DNA of 37,814 nt from a virus, in IMG/VR virus record IMGVR_UViG_3300009129_000041, positions 1 to 37,814 of that record. One strand, given 5' to 3'. The position numbers were made by a program, and so were the translations under genes. Positions 1-8,705 of this stretch are shown in pieces (positions within the stretch are counted from its first letter, which is position 1; each line of letters begins with the position of its first letter). The notes under the pieces are model-generated. The model saw nothing but the letters and a program-made list of their open reading frames with translations. It was not told the DNA's origin and searched no databases.

Positions 1-116
1 TCATCGCCTTTAATGTTTCTAGGGACGATTGTTCGGTTAACCATTAGTTGGTCACGGTAATCAACATTATCTGCTGATTTATCACCTAATGAAATTGGGA
101 TCTGTACTTTTGGCAT
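1..116 (-). CDS. N-terminal fragment of packaged-DNA stabilisation protein (duplicate end)
   Basis: This is the first 38 codons plus two bases of the gp10-type protein whose full copy is at 36390-37811. The ATG occupies 116-114. The reading frame runs off the left end of the window and continues at 37695 on the circular map, so it is an end artefact and not a second gene. Confidence 0.95.
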   Translation of the reverse strand, partial: MPKVQIPISLGDKSADNVDYRDQLMVNRTIVPRNIKGD

Positions 117-119
117 TTA
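1..119. repeat. 119-bp direct terminal repeat (same as 37696-37814)
   Basis: Bases 1-119 are identical to the last 119 bases. The copy lies inside the start of the DNA-stabilisation gene and ends on the stop codon of the next gene, so the two ends join seamlessly into a circle of 37,695 bp. A repeat of this length is what a k-mer assembler leaves on a circular contig. A genuine short terminal repeat is possible but not required, because P22-like phages package headfuls and are circularly permuted. Confidence 0.97.
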
Positions 120-1568
120 TCTCGTCTTTGCTATAAAGAAACTGTCAATCTCGGCTGTCACGTTGCTTGTATCAGTGTTATTAGCTATCTCGTAATATAA
201 ATAATCATTCTGATCTAGCTCAACAACCGCGAAATCATTAAAGAACGCCACATCACGCCCGCCAACAAGCGAATTTATTTGCCTTACTTGGGTTTTTATT
301 GGTGAAGCGGTTGAGGTGGAGTCGTCGAAATGCATTAATCTAATCTCAACTTCGTAATTAGGGTTACCATCGATAACAAACCCAGTAATAACTTCGTATT
401 CTATCGGATTTTTGCCTAAATGCCTTAATTGACCGTTAGATGGTTGATCGAAGTGCTCAAGCAAGTCTGCAGTCCACGTCCCGGCTAAAAGCTCAAAAAC
501 ACCAACTGTATTAATGGTGGTTGTGACTTCGGTGGTGATGGCTAACCTTCCGCCAGGGTAAGTGTTCTCAAGCCCGTTATTATCTCTCCAGCTGCTTGAT
601 AACTCTTTTGCTGTTAAATTAGGCGATATGTTGGGGTCGCTAGCATCCTGAACACCATTGCGAGTAATGATTGCTTGAGTTATTTGAACAGTTGATGGGT
701 TAGGGAAATTTGCTGCTGAAAAATCAATAAATGACGCACTAGCCGGCAAATCAACATTTTGATTGGTTCTAAAGCGAGAATTCATAGTAAATCCAGCGCC
801 CGCAGAATAAAGCGCATAAGCGCCATCAGTCAAACCCCTAACAATAGAAGCATCAATAAAGTAACCGCCTAACCACGTTCCAGATAGGGTTAAGCTAGGC
901 GTTCCTCCAAATCGACCTGTACCAGTTTCAAACCCCTGTCGATAATTATTTATTTCTCCCAAAGAAGAGCAGCCATTGTAATTTATTCGAGCAAACTCAA
1001 AAGCCTCAAAGCCTGTTGCAGAGGTTAAATCATAAACTTGAGAATTAGTTCCGGTTACCTCTAAAGCATAATCCGCCCCTAAAAAGTTACCCGAACCACC
1101 TACAGGGCTTGTAAATAATTTGTAGTTGTTATCACTGCATATAAGCTTTGATAGGTCAAAGTTATAGCCTTTTAGATAAATTCCAGTAGCGGGAACCTCT
1201 AAACTTATCCCGGATCCAGTAAAATCAACAATGCCATCGATAAAGTATTCAACAGTTGAGTCAATAGGATTGTCAAAGTCTTCAGGTGAACGAACATATT
1301 TCCTTTGCAATCCCTCTACTTGCGTGTCAAAAACCCTTATTACAGTGTTATTATCAATTACTTTAAGCACCAGAAATCCATCGGCAGTCTCAGCTTCAAT
1401 AAGCGAACCTATCCAATCTTCCTCATTGGCATAGCGAGATTTAGCAAAATACCCAGAAGCAAGTAAGTCAGCTTGAGTATCACCATTACCAGGGCGATAA
1501 ATATACTTATCGAATATACCTCGGGATTGATTAATTGATTTAGATAACTTCCGCTGCTCAAAAGACAT
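117..1568 (-). CDS. Structural protein between neck adaptor and nozzle genes (483 aa), function unknown
   Basis: I do not recognise a named family. It sits between the gp4-type adaptor and the gp10-type nozzle, a position occupied by virion genes, and its stop is directly followed by the nozzle ATG. The first ~80 residues (GYF, W-IGSLIEAE, DGFLVLKVID) resemble a small domain seen in other phage head/tail surface proteins. The rest is beta-rich, low in lysine, and full of Thr/Ser/Gly/Asn, as in decoration or tail-surface proteins. There are no membrane segments or catalytic motif. The ATG at 1568 overlaps the upstream TGA (ATGA, 1565-1568 area), which indicates translational coupling. A head decoration or tail-attached protein is an inference from position. 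Confidence 0.8.
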   Translation of the reverse strand: MSFEQRKLSKSINQSRGIFDKYIYRPGNGDTQADLLASGYFAKSRYANEEDWIGSLIEAETADGFLVLKVIDNNTVIRVFDTQVEGLQRKYVRSPEDFDNPIDSTVEYFIDGIVDFTGSGISLEVPATGIYLKGYNFDLSKLICSDNNYKLFTSPVGGSGNFLGADYALEVTGTNSQVYDLTSATGFEAFEFARINYNGCSSLGEINNYRQGFETGTGRFGGTPSLTLSGTWLGGYFIDASIVRGLTDGAYALYSAGAGFTMNSRFRTNQNVDLPASASFIDFSAANFPNPSTVQITQAIITRNGVQDASDPNISPNLTAKELSSSWRDNNGLENTYPGGRLAITTEVTTTINTVGVFELLAGTWTADLLEHFDQPSNGQLRHLGKNPIEYEVITGFVIDGNPNYEVEIRLMHFDDSTSTASPIKTQVRQINSLVGGRDVAFFNDFAVVELDQNDYLYYEIANNTDTSNVTAEIDSFFIAKTR

Positions 1569-2326
1569 CAGTCTAGCCCTTCTATTTTAGTTACATCAAA
1601 ATAAACTAAGCGTGTCTCTACTCGACCCGCATCAGTTGTAATAACTATTTTTACCCTTAACGAACCCTGCCTTGAGCCGTCTGCTTTTATATTATAATTA
1701 ACATCTCTATCGGTGTTTGAGCTTGAATTAATAACCAAGCCTTGATCGGCATTAATTGTAAAACTCGAAATAACTTCATTAGCATCTAAGTAAGAATCAA
1801 AGTGCTCAACAAAATTATCAATGTCATCAGCTACCATGCGATTAGTAGTATCTTCTGCTGGGGCTGAGTTTGAAATAGAATAGTAGCGTCTCCAACGATA
1901 CTGTCTAAACGTATTACCTGAACCTCTTGCCTGTCTAGATGGATAGCCAACAGGATTAACCTGAGCTTCACCTGAGGACAATAGAGAACATCCAGCATTG
2001 GATTTAGCCATCAATTCTGGAGTTAAAGTTTTACCAAAGTTTGCAGCCAGTCTAGCAGCAAGCATAGCAGCATAAGCATTTAAGTAACTTCTTGGAATAT
2101 TCGATACGGTTGCAGTGTCCGGCTCATCTTCAAAGTTATAATTCGCATCCATATTACGAATACGAAACTCTCCAGCCATGGATTCTAGCTCAACTAAAGC
2201 TAGCTGAACCTCTCCAGGGGTTGGATTTGTTGTTAAGCCGCTAATCTTTAAGTCGGAATATGCTTTATTAATGATGTCCGACTTAAGGACTATGCCGCCG
2301 TTGTAAGCTGATCGACTATTCCTCAT
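1568..2326 (-). CDS. P22 gp4-like tail accessory factor / portal adaptor
   Basis: In P22 this protein forms the adaptor ring under the portal and closes the packaged head. The N-terminal half here has the family signature: SDIINKAYSDL near residues 16-26, then helices with L-ALVELESMAGEF, and the AMLAARLAANFGK stretch near 87-99. At 252 aa it is longer than the ~166-aa P22 protein, with an extra C-terminal beta domain (about residues 160-252) absent from the classical form. The start overlaps the preceding gene by 11 nt (ATGAGGAATAG), and the upstream Shine-Dalgarno is weak, so coupled translation is likely. Position directly after coat plus one small gene matches P22-like order. Confidence 0.82.
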   Translation of the reverse strand: MRNSRSAYNGGIVLKSDIINKAYSDLKISGLTTNPTPGEVQLALVELESMAGEFRIRNMDANYNFEDEPDTATVSNIPRSYLNAYAAMLAARLAANFGKTLTPELMAKSNAGCSLLSSGEAQVNPVGYPSRQARGSGNTFRQYRWRRYYSISNSAPAEDTTNRMVADDIDNFVEHFDSYLDANEVISSFTINADQGLVINSSSNTDRDVNYNIKADGSRQGSLRVKIVITTDAGRVETRLVYFDVTKIEGLD

Positions 2327-2618
2327 ATCCTAATTCTTTTTTAAGTGTATTGATTCGCTTTTTATCCCAGCCTTCTAAGCCTTTTTCTTTGGCTTCTTCT
2401 CGGACATCTTGCGATGATAGCTCTTTAGGTTTTTCTTCAACTTCTTCTGCTACTTCAGGAGCCTCTTCTTTTTCAGGCTCTTTAACTAAATCAAGTGGGT
2501 CAACAACCCAACCTGCAGCTAAATGATTTTGAAGTCTAGATGCTTGAACAAGCTCCATTCGACATTTCACACCTTTTACTTCATGTGAATCGCCTTCAGT
2601 GTATACGTAAACAGCCAT
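2316..2618 (-). CDS. Small head protein with C-terminal HeH/LEM-like (Rho-N-like) motif
   Basis: This is a 100-residue protein between coat and the gp4-type adaptor. Residues 1-45 are a small beta-type segment ending in AAGWVVDPLDL. Residues 46-66 are a Glu/Pro/Val linker. The last ~35 residues (SSQDVREEAKEKGLEGW, then KKRINTLKKELG) fit the helix-extended-helix motif found in many phage small proteins and in Rho N-termini. A good Shine-Dalgarno (AGAGGT) precedes the ATG, and the gene lies just beyond the coat terminator. P22-like phages often have a small gene here. Its role is unknown; a head-completion or DNA-contact role is a guess. Confidence 0.75.
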   Translation of the reverse strand: MAVYVYTEGDSHEVKGVKCRMELVQASRLQNHLAAGWVVDPLDLVKEPEKEEAPEVAEEVEEKPKELSSQDVREEAKEKGLEGWDKKRINTLKKELGYEE

Positions 2619-2634
2619 TAAATACCTCTAAGTT

Positions 2635-2657
2635 AAAAAAAGGGGCCGAAGCCCCAA
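2635..2657 (-). terminator. Rho-independent terminator with UUCG tetraloop after the coat gene
   Basis: On the minus strand GGGGC-TTCG-GCCCC is followed by seven T. The stem is perfect and lies 10 bases after the coat stop codon. No gene starts against it, and the downstream genes (adaptor, nozzle, ejection proteins) are on the same strand. It therefore probably works as a partial terminator that lowers expression of low-copy virion genes relative to coat. Confidence 0.92.
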
Positions 2658-2666
2658 GGGGTAGTG

Positions 2667-3941
2667 TTAGAAAGTAACGGCTACTCCACAGTTTTGTGGG
2701 TTGGCAATTGTAATGCCATACCAAGAGAAGATTCTCCATCTGAAAGTAAATTCATCGATTTTACCATCATAAATCATGTACATCTCTTGACCGTTACTCA
2801 TGCGAGAGCTAATCACTTTCATCCCGTCAAACTCTTTAAAGAAGTTCGCAGGGACAGTACCGCCAATTACTTCAACCGCATCTTTCTCGAAGAAAAGATT
2901 AGTTTTGTTAGTGGGATCGGTGTTAAGTCGATTAACAGTCGCACCGTTAAGGATTTGAGTGTCAATGTTCGCATAAGCTGCTTCAGTTGCGTTTAACGCA
3001 GGGTCATCTAAAGCGATAGGCTTAGGATAAACCGTAATAGTAGTAGCGTCTGGAATTTCGACGATAGTGAACGTCATAGGCTCACCGCTAGGGTTTTTGT
3101 CAGCAAGACCAATAGACTGCACTGGAGTACCGCCATTTTCAAACTGAACTTTGTCGCCCACTGCGTAACTACCACTCGCTGCAACTGGGATGTCAGCTCG
3201 ACGAGCATCAACGTTAGTTACGGTACCTGTAGAAGTGTTAACAGTACCGCCTTCTGGAACAAATGACTGGTCACCAGTAACCGTAGTTGCTGGATCTGCA
3301 CCACCTGCCAAGTTAGGAAGGAATGAGCCATTATACACATCAAACTGAGCGATGTTCTGACCAATTTGACCTGTTTTCCAAGTCATCTCAGGACGACCTT
3401 GAAGCGTTTGACGAGCCGCTAAATCAACACCAAACTTACGATTATCACGGTCATTCAATACGAAACAACGACCATTATCAGCTTGTTGAGTCTCATTAAG
3501 AATCGCTTGACCTTCAGAAACAAAGTCATAACCGCTCGTTACACTAGAGCGATAGAACTTAGAGCCTTGAATTGCGATTGCGTTAGCAATTAGACGATTC
3601 TGCTCAGTAGCCTGTTTACGGCCTGATTGTTCGCCACGCTTTTCCCAAAACTGGGTGTCACGTAAGTCATCTGCACGCTGCTTAATGAAATCATTCTTAG
3701 GCGTACCAAGAATCGAAGGGTAAGTTTCCTCGATAACATCTTGTTCTTGACCGGTTAAATCCCAACCGTCAATAATTGGTGCGTGTTGTTGATAAGGGCG
3801 CCATACCACATTGCCTGCATTTTGCATTGTGCTTGCGTCTGGTTGAATAAAATTCACCAAGTCTAACATCTTGTCTTGGTGTTCGTAGGTTTCCAAGGTG
3901 TTCTCAAAAAGAACCTCGGCAATCTTACCTGTATCTGCCAT
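2667..3941 (-). CDS. Major capsid protein, P22 coat (gp5) family
   Basis: It forms the icosahedral shell on the scaffold. The length (424 aa) equals that of the P22-type coat family. Visible hallmarks are the helical N-terminus (IAEVLFENTLETYEHQ), WRPYQQHAPIIDGWD near residue 47, a GRKQATEQNRLIANAIA helix near 106-122, and an inserted Gly/Thr/Asp-rich segment around 225-310 where P22 coat carries its I-domain. The C-terminus ends in FSWYGITIANPQNCGVAV. The order scaffold, coat, terminator, neck supports the call. A Shine-Dalgarno (AAGAGGTAA) lies ahead of the ATG. Confident at family level. Confidence 0.93.
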   Translation of the reverse strand: MADTGKIAEVLFENTLETYEHQDKMLDLVNFIQPDASTMQNAGNVVWRPYQQHAPIIDGWDLTGQEQDVIEETYPSILGTPKNDFIKQRADDLRDTQFWEKRGEQSGRKQATEQNRLIANAIAIQGSKFYRSSVTSGYDFVSEGQAILNETQQADNGRCFVLNDRDNRKFGVDLAARQTLQGRPEMTWKTGQIGQNIAQFDVYNGSFLPNLAGGADPATTVTGDQSFVPEGGTVNTSTGTVTNVDARRADIPVAASGSYAVGDKVQFENGGTPVQSIGLADKNPSGEPMTFTIVEIPDATTITVYPKPIALDDPALNATEAAYANIDTQILNGATVNRLNTDPTNKTNLFFEKDAVEVIGGTVPANFFKEFDGMKVISSRMSNGQEMYMIYDGKIDEFTFRWRIFSWYGITIANPQNCGVAVTF

Positions 3942-3963
3942 TGTTGCAATTACCTCTTAAAAT

Positions 3964-3994
3964 AGACTTATCCGGGGCTTAATCAGTTAAGTCT
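3964..3994 (-). promoter_or_regulatory. Hairpin between scaffold and coat genes
   Basis: A 7-bp inverted repeat (AGACTTA at the scaffold stop, TAAGTCT 17 nt later) encloses a loop with CCCCGG, followed by ATTTT. It overlaps the end of the scaffold gene. It could slow or partly terminate transcription, or protect the coat mRNA 5' end. The T-run is too short for a firm terminator call. Confidence 0.35.
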
Positions 3995-5016
3995 TACCAT
4001 TTTTTGACATCAACGCCTTGCTTTCTGGCTTCTTGGCGAATATCGAAAGCTTTTTGGGGGTCTCCCGAATCTTTGGCTTTCTTATATCGCTTTTGGTAGT
4101 TCGATAAGTTAATCGGACCACCATCACCTTCAACCTTTTTGGCTGGCGGCTTGGCGCTGCTCTTAATTTGTGGTTTAGTCGAGAATTTAGCCTTTAACGC
4201 ACCTAAGTGCATGCTGGCTTTAATACCACTCGAGTCTTCAGCTAACATGTTTTGTAACTTTCTTAGTTCTGCTGGGTTTCTTCCAAGATAATAAGTTACC
4301 TTTTCCGAACCTTCACCTAAGTTAGCAATTAAACTGTTAGTGACCATCTCACCGTTACCCGGTAAAACATCGTCGATAGCTTGCATTAAGTTAACGCCAG
4401 CTTCTTGGTACTTCTCAGCACTAATACCACTCTCTTGAACGAGTTTGCTCGCTCTTTCATAGTGACTCTCAACAGCATCGTCGAGTTTTCTTTGGGCGGC
4501 TTTGATTTGTTGCTCGCTAGCTTGCTGGGCTGTAATCTCCTGTGCTTTCGCATTCAGTTGATCGGCATACCATTTAGCAGTTGCTTGCTGTAACTTAGCC
4601 TCATCAAAGTCGACATCTTCAAGTGTTGGCATTTTAGAATCGCTTACGCTTTCATTAACACCGGTTACTTTGCCAGATTCTAAGGCCTCAATCTTAGCCT
4701 TTAACTCTTCGACAACCTTGTCATGTTTCTTCTCAAGCTTCGCTTTAAGATTTCTCTTAGCCGCAGCGACATCATGATCAGTAAACTTAACATCATCACT
4801 ATCATCGGACACCTGTTCGTCCGCTTGCATCCACGCTTCTGTTGATTCTTCCTCTTCAGATTGCTGCTCAGACTCCCCAGCCTCAACAACTTCTTCAGAT
4901 TCTTCTTCAACCGCCTCTACCTCAATTTCCTCTACATCGTCTGGGGTGACTGGTGTAGATTCTTCTTCAGCTTGAGCGTTTTCAGCTTTCAGCTCTTCCA
5001 GGGTTTTTACTTGCAT
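3994..5016 (-). CDS. Capsid scaffolding protein (gp8-like)
   Basis: It assembles with coat to form the procapsid and leaves before or during packaging. The call rests on position between portal and coat and on composition. The first ~85 residues are extremely acidic (runs of Glu), the middle (~85-230) is a long Gln/Ala/Lys helical region with coiled-coil character, and the end is basic (QEARKQGVDVKKW). P22 scaffold likewise has a short basic helical C-terminus that docks on coat. The length of 340 aa is close to the ~300 aa of P22 gp8. No sequence motif is diagnostic. The Shine-Dalgarno GAGGAAATG is strong. Confidence 0.85.
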   Translation of the reverse strand: MQVKTLEELKAENAQAEEESTPVTPDDVEEIEVEAVEEESEEVVEAGESEQQSEEEESTEAWMQADEQVSDDSDDVKFTDHDVAAAKRNLKAKLEKKHDKVVEELKAKIEALESGKVTGVNESVSDSKMPTLEDVDFDEAKLQQATAKWYADQLNAKAQEITAQQASEQQIKAAQRKLDDAVESHYERASKLVQESGISAEKYQEAGVNLMQAIDDVLPGNGEMVTNSLIANLGEGSEKVTYYLGRNPAELRKLQNMLAEDSSGIKASMHLGALKAKFSTKPQIKSSAKPPAKKVEGDGGPINLSNYQKRYKKAKDSGDPQKAFDIRQEARKQGVDVKKW

Positions 5017-5097
5017 TTACATTTCCTCGTTTGCCAACGATAAGCCCTTAATTAAAAGGTAATCGCATATTTATACCCGCTTGCTAGCGGTAAAATC

Positions 5098-5126
5098 ATT
5101 ATATAACAACTCTTTAGTAGTTAAAA
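5098..5126 (-). promoter_or_regulatory. Possible promoter ahead of scaffold and coat
   Basis: The 111-bp gap between portal and scaffold holds a perfect TATAAT (5098-5103). At 16-18 bp spacing the -35 region offers only TTTAAC/TTTTAA, so the match is one-sided. Downstream lies a small hairpin, CCGCT-AGCA-AGCGG, in the leader. An extra promoter here would raise the two most abundant head proteins. Weak evidence. Confidence 0.3.
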
Positions 5127-5127
5127 G

Positions 5128-7218
5128 TTATTGTAGAGTTGCCCTTATTTGTCCAAATCGCTTCTGCTGGTTATCAATCGCTTTACCCACGGTATCCGCA
5201 TCAGTATTACGAATATCAGCGCCAACCTTTTCAGCATCAATCATTGTACCCATTCTGTCGGTTTCAGCCTTATACAGGTCAATCTCATTCTTACTAAGCT
5301 TAACTTGAGCATCCACCATATCTTTACTAGCTTCACGCTGCTCTCGCATCTGGTCGGCTTTAGCCTTTTCCATTTCAGCCATAGCGGCGACCATAACCGC
5401 ATCTGGTTGACCTTGAGCCTGTTGAGCTTGCATTAACATCATTTCTTCTTCAGGCGTTTCAGGCGGCTTAATACCTTGCAAAATCAACTGTTTATTAGCG
5501 TAATCTCTTAAATCCTTAAAGTCATTTCCACCTGAGATAGCGATATACTTCATCATAAGAATATTTTGCATAGGGTCGTTAGGTTGCGTCATTTGCATTA
5601 ACTGAATAATTTCTTCTTTATCTTGCTGCTTTTGACTTGAGTAAGATGGGCCGATATCAGAATAAACTTTAAACTCGGCATTTCTAAGATCATTCAACAC
5701 AACTAACTCGCCTGATTCTCTATCGATAACAGCGCTGTATAACTCAGCTTTCTTTGTTCTTCCATCTGGTGTTGCTAATGTGACCTTGCGTGGAGCGTCA
5801 TACACCTCAACGGCCATGCTAGCGTAAACCTCACCATCTCGGCGTTTAGCGTGCTTCAAGTGATTCTGGTAAACCATTGACTGCATATCGACTCGATTTT
5901 GTAATGCAAGTACTGCTTTTCCTGATAAATCTGGATCAGCAATATCTTGCGGAAGTCCTGGGCTAGCAACATCTTCAACCGCCTGCCTTGACTCTGCCGT
6001 CATAGCAACTAGCGATGTAGGCACCTTTTGCTCGGGCATTTCAGCTACAGGACCAACCGGCAATGGCTGACCTTTAGCGTCCTTAGAGTTCATTAAGTAG
6101 TAAGGAAGGTTGTTATCTGCGCCTGTTTCCTCATACATCCACTCAAACCCTTGAACCTGCTCTGGGTTAAATATAGGCTTGTTTCTAGGTGATTGACTTA
6201 CGATGTCAGCTAAATAAGATAACTGGAAATTACGTAGCCTTTGAGGGTCTTTAGCTAAACGCGTAACACCTTGCCATACTTCCTCTTCTTCAACGAATGC
6301 ACGCTCACCATACAAAGGAATCACAGGGATATTTTCACCAGCTATCTTTTCGGACGAAAGAATATCTAATCCGCTAGCGATATACTTAGTCACTTCATAA
6401 CGCTCTACTTCTTTTTCATCAACTATCGTATACCCATCATCGATAAGCTCATCCATTACAGATTCTAAATGAGACTCGAGCACTTGGGTTTCTTGACCCA
6501 TAAAATCAACTAAGGTAAGCAATCGGTCTTTAACTTTTTCTCGATAAAAGAACTCAACAACAAATACTAGCTTGGTCCCTGTAAACCAGGGGAATGTATA
6601 TGAATGCTCTGGCGTTCCAAAATTCTCTGGAGTTATCTCGCCAGGGTCTTCGCCGGTCACATCTTCAACCATTTTGCGATAGCCTTCAGGCGTATAGGAG
6701 TTTAACTTAGAACAATAACAAGCATCTGACTTATCGAGTAGTCGTGCATTTGGGTCCCAAAACAATTTATTGTTAGCTTCATAGATAGGCTTGCGCTTGA
6801 TAATCTGATTCTTATTGCCTGACTTAAGCGATTCGTATTCTGTGTATAATTCCCATGCGCCAACACCGCAAACTACTGATTCATTCTTAGCGTTTTCATA
6901 AGAGTCAATCGTTGTATTATCTCTATCAGAATTACGATAAAGACCGTCCATTAGCTCGCCTGAATCTTCTCTTGACTCATCTTCTGGCTCAAAGTCTACT
7001 TGAACAGGATTGGCGTCTAGGTCAGCCATTATCTGGCGTCCAGCCTTTCTTAAGATATTAAACTCGCCTCGATACTGAAGCTGAGAGGAATTGAGTACTT
7101 GATCGTCCCATTGACTAACCCAGTAAAAAAGCAAATCATCGGCGGCTTCTTCACGGGTCTGTTGATTGGCCTGATACGCCTTGTCATGCATGCTTTTTAA
7201 TTCATCGAGCGTTAGCAT
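5128..7218 (-). CDS. Portal protein, P22 gp1 family
   Basis: It forms the dodecameric portal at the packaging vertex, binding terminase and later the gp4 adaptor. The length of 696 aa is close to P22 portal (725). Family features are an N-terminal helical start followed by LLFYWVSQWDDQV, the EFNILRKAGRQI stretch (about 51-62), and KNESVVCGVGAWEL near 110-123. There is also a WDPNA loop near 155, and a long Gln/Met/Lys-rich helix towards the C-terminus (about 590-680) corresponding to the barrel region. The start overlaps the terminase end by 7 nt. The downstream neighbour is scaffold. Confidence 0.93.
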   Translation of the reverse strand: MLTLDELKSMHDKAYQANQQTREEAADDLLFYWVSQWDDQVLNSSQLQYRGEFNILRKAGRQIMADLDANPVQVDFEPEDESREDSGELMDGLYRNSDRDNTTIDSYENAKNESVVCGVGAWELYTEYESLKSGNKNQIIKRKPIYEANNKLFWDPNARLLDKSDACYCSKLNSYTPEGYRKMVEDVTGEDPGEITPENFGTPEHSYTFPWFTGTKLVFVVEFFYREKVKDRLLTLVDFMGQETQVLESHLESVMDELIDDGYTIVDEKEVERYEVTKYIASGLDILSSEKIAGENIPVIPLYGERAFVEEEEVWQGVTRLAKDPQRLRNFQLSYLADIVSQSPRNKPIFNPEQVQGFEWMYEETGADNNLPYYLMNSKDAKGQPLPVGPVAEMPEQKVPTSLVAMTAESRQAVEDVASPGLPQDIADPDLSGKAVLALQNRVDMQSMVYQNHLKHAKRRDGEVYASMAVEVYDAPRKVTLATPDGRTKKAELYSAVIDRESGELVVLNDLRNAEFKVYSDIGPSYSSQKQQDKEEIIQLMQMTQPNDPMQNILMMKYIAISGGNDFKDLRDYANKQLILQGIKPPETPEEEMMLMQAQQAQGQPDAVMVAAMAEMEKAKADQMREQREASKDMVDAQVKLSKNEIDLYKAETDRMGTMIDAEKVGADIRNTDADTVGKAIDNQQKRFGQIRATLQ

Positions 7219-8699
7219 CGTCTAGTTCTTCCCATAGTTTTCAATGGTTTAGGTATGTAAACTTTTTGTCTATTATACAGCTCCCCTTTACGAACAGCAA
7301 AACGCCTCATCATATAAGCGTAACGCACAGCATCTAGCAAATCATCCATCGATTTAACTATCTTACCTTTCTCATCACGATGATACTGTCGCCATTCATT
7401 CATTAGGTCGGTTTGACCTCTAAATATCTTTAACTTACCTTTGCGTGCTCTTTGTAATAATTCGTATAAGCCGTTCTCTACAGAGTTGCCCCCATCCGCC
7501 CATTGAGCATACTCAAACAACATATTAAAACCTGCATCACTGTAGTGGTCTTTCTGCTGGGCAGCATTATCCCTACCTTTCTCATGCATCAATCCATCAT
7601 GAGGCCATGCGACTGGATATTGTTGTGCCCAATCTTTAACAGCGCCCCAAGCGTCATTAGCGCTAACTCTCGATTGCTTCCATGAGTGAATAATATAATC
7701 GATATCGTTATCTAAATCGGTAGCTATTTGAACAAAGGCTTGAGGATGGTCCCAGCCAAAGTCCATACCGTTAATCACATTAAAGTGTTCGGGTATTTCA
7801 AAAGGGTCACACAACACAAAATCATCGGATAAATCATAGATACGGCCATGACCAAGCATTGGTGTGCCTTTGGTACGCATATCTCTTTGGTGATCGGGAT
7901 ACTGCTCTAATAACCTAGTTTTCTTTTCATCAGTAATATGCGGCGCATCATCCCAACCTTTCTGCATAAAGAATTGGTCAGGGCTTGGGTCATCCATAAA
8001 TTTAACAACAAGGTCGGTTCTGCCATTCTCTGGAGTAAATGTATAAATCCCTCGACCACCTTTACCTTTATCGCCATTTATAGTACGCGTTAATACTTGA
8101 GGCCTAATTGTTTGGTCCCTTGGCTCCTCGTCAATATGAAACCAATCAACAACATCACCCATAATGGCATGCTGACCTTGAGTGTAGGACCAGAATTGAA
8201 TCGTCGATATGCCGCCGCTAACATGCCTAACTCTTACAGTTCGCATAGCATTTGGAGTACCCATAGCTGATTCCCAACTGACTACTTTGTCTTTAGGGAC
8301 TAATCCACCTTGAAACTCGCCACTAACATATTCGCCAAACAAAGCATTCTGGAGTAAGTCTCTACACTTCTCCATGGAATAACCAAGACCCCAACATAAA
8401 GGAGCAAAGTCAAACTTGTGGCCTGGGTAATCTTCTGGATACTCGCCAGTTAAATGGAATGAGTCAATCGTAGTTCCGGTAAATGTCTTACCTATTTGGT
8501 TGGCAGCACAAAGGCATGATTCAAAGTATTCATAAGTGGATTTAGCAAATTCCTTCTGCCAGTCGTAGAATTGATTCCATTGAGTAAATGCGAGCTTATC
8601 CCTACGCCGTCTCTCAAGCTCTCTCTTAATTAATACTCTGCGCTCTAAAACGGCCCGATCAGGCTTATTTGGACTATTGGCTATATTTACTCGGCTCAT
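7212..8699 (-). CDS. terL: Terminase large subunit (packaging ATPase and nuclease)
   Basis: It drives DNA into the prohead and cuts headful-length genomes. The Walker A-type loop is CAANQIGKT at about residues 64-72, the variant typical of P22/Sf6-type enzymes (canonical family form AGNQLGKT). The Walker B strand with catalytic acidic residues is WFHIDEE at about 186-192. The nuclease domain starts at about residue 310 with GMDFGWDHPQA, whose Asp is the expected first metal ligand. The length of 495 aa is normal. It follows the small subunit by six bases and overlaps portal, the standard packaging order. A headful mechanism is inferred from relatives. Confidence 0.95.
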   Translation of the reverse strand: MSRVNIANSPNKPDRAVLERRVLIKRELERRRRDKLAFTQWNQFYDWQKEFAKSTYEYFESCLCAANQIGKTFTGTTIDSFHLTGEYPEDYPGHKFDFAPLCWGLGYSMEKCRDLLQNALFGEYVSGEFQGGLVPKDKVVSWESAMGTPNAMRTVRVRHVSGGISTIQFWSYTQGQHAIMGDVVDWFHIDEEPRDQTIRPQVLTRTINGDKGKGGRGIYTFTPENGRTDLVVKFMDDPSPDQFFMQKGWDDAPHITDEKKTRLLEQYPDHQRDMRTKGTPMLGHGRIYDLSDDFVLCDPFEIPEHFNVINGMDFGWDHPQAFVQIATDLDNDIDYIIHSWKQSRVSANDAWGAVKDWAQQYPVAWPHDGLMHEKGRDNAAQQKDHYSDAGFNMLFEYAQWADGGNSVENGLYELLQRARKGKLKIFRGQTDLMNEWRQYHRDEKGKIVKSMDDLLDAVRYAYMMRRFAVRKGELYNRQKVYIPKPLKTMGRTRRC

Positions 8700-8705
8700 T
8701 TATGT

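Noticed and set aside
1-119. Biological short terminal repeat as in T7
   Set aside because: The gene content is of headful-packaging P22 type, and the repeat cuts through a gene start; an assembler overlap explains it better.
1231-1434. Plus-strand open frames (for example here, 33376-33765, 34514-35029)
   Set aside because: All lie opposite well-supported minus-strand genes, lack ribosome sites and encode low-complexity or hydrophobic shadows.
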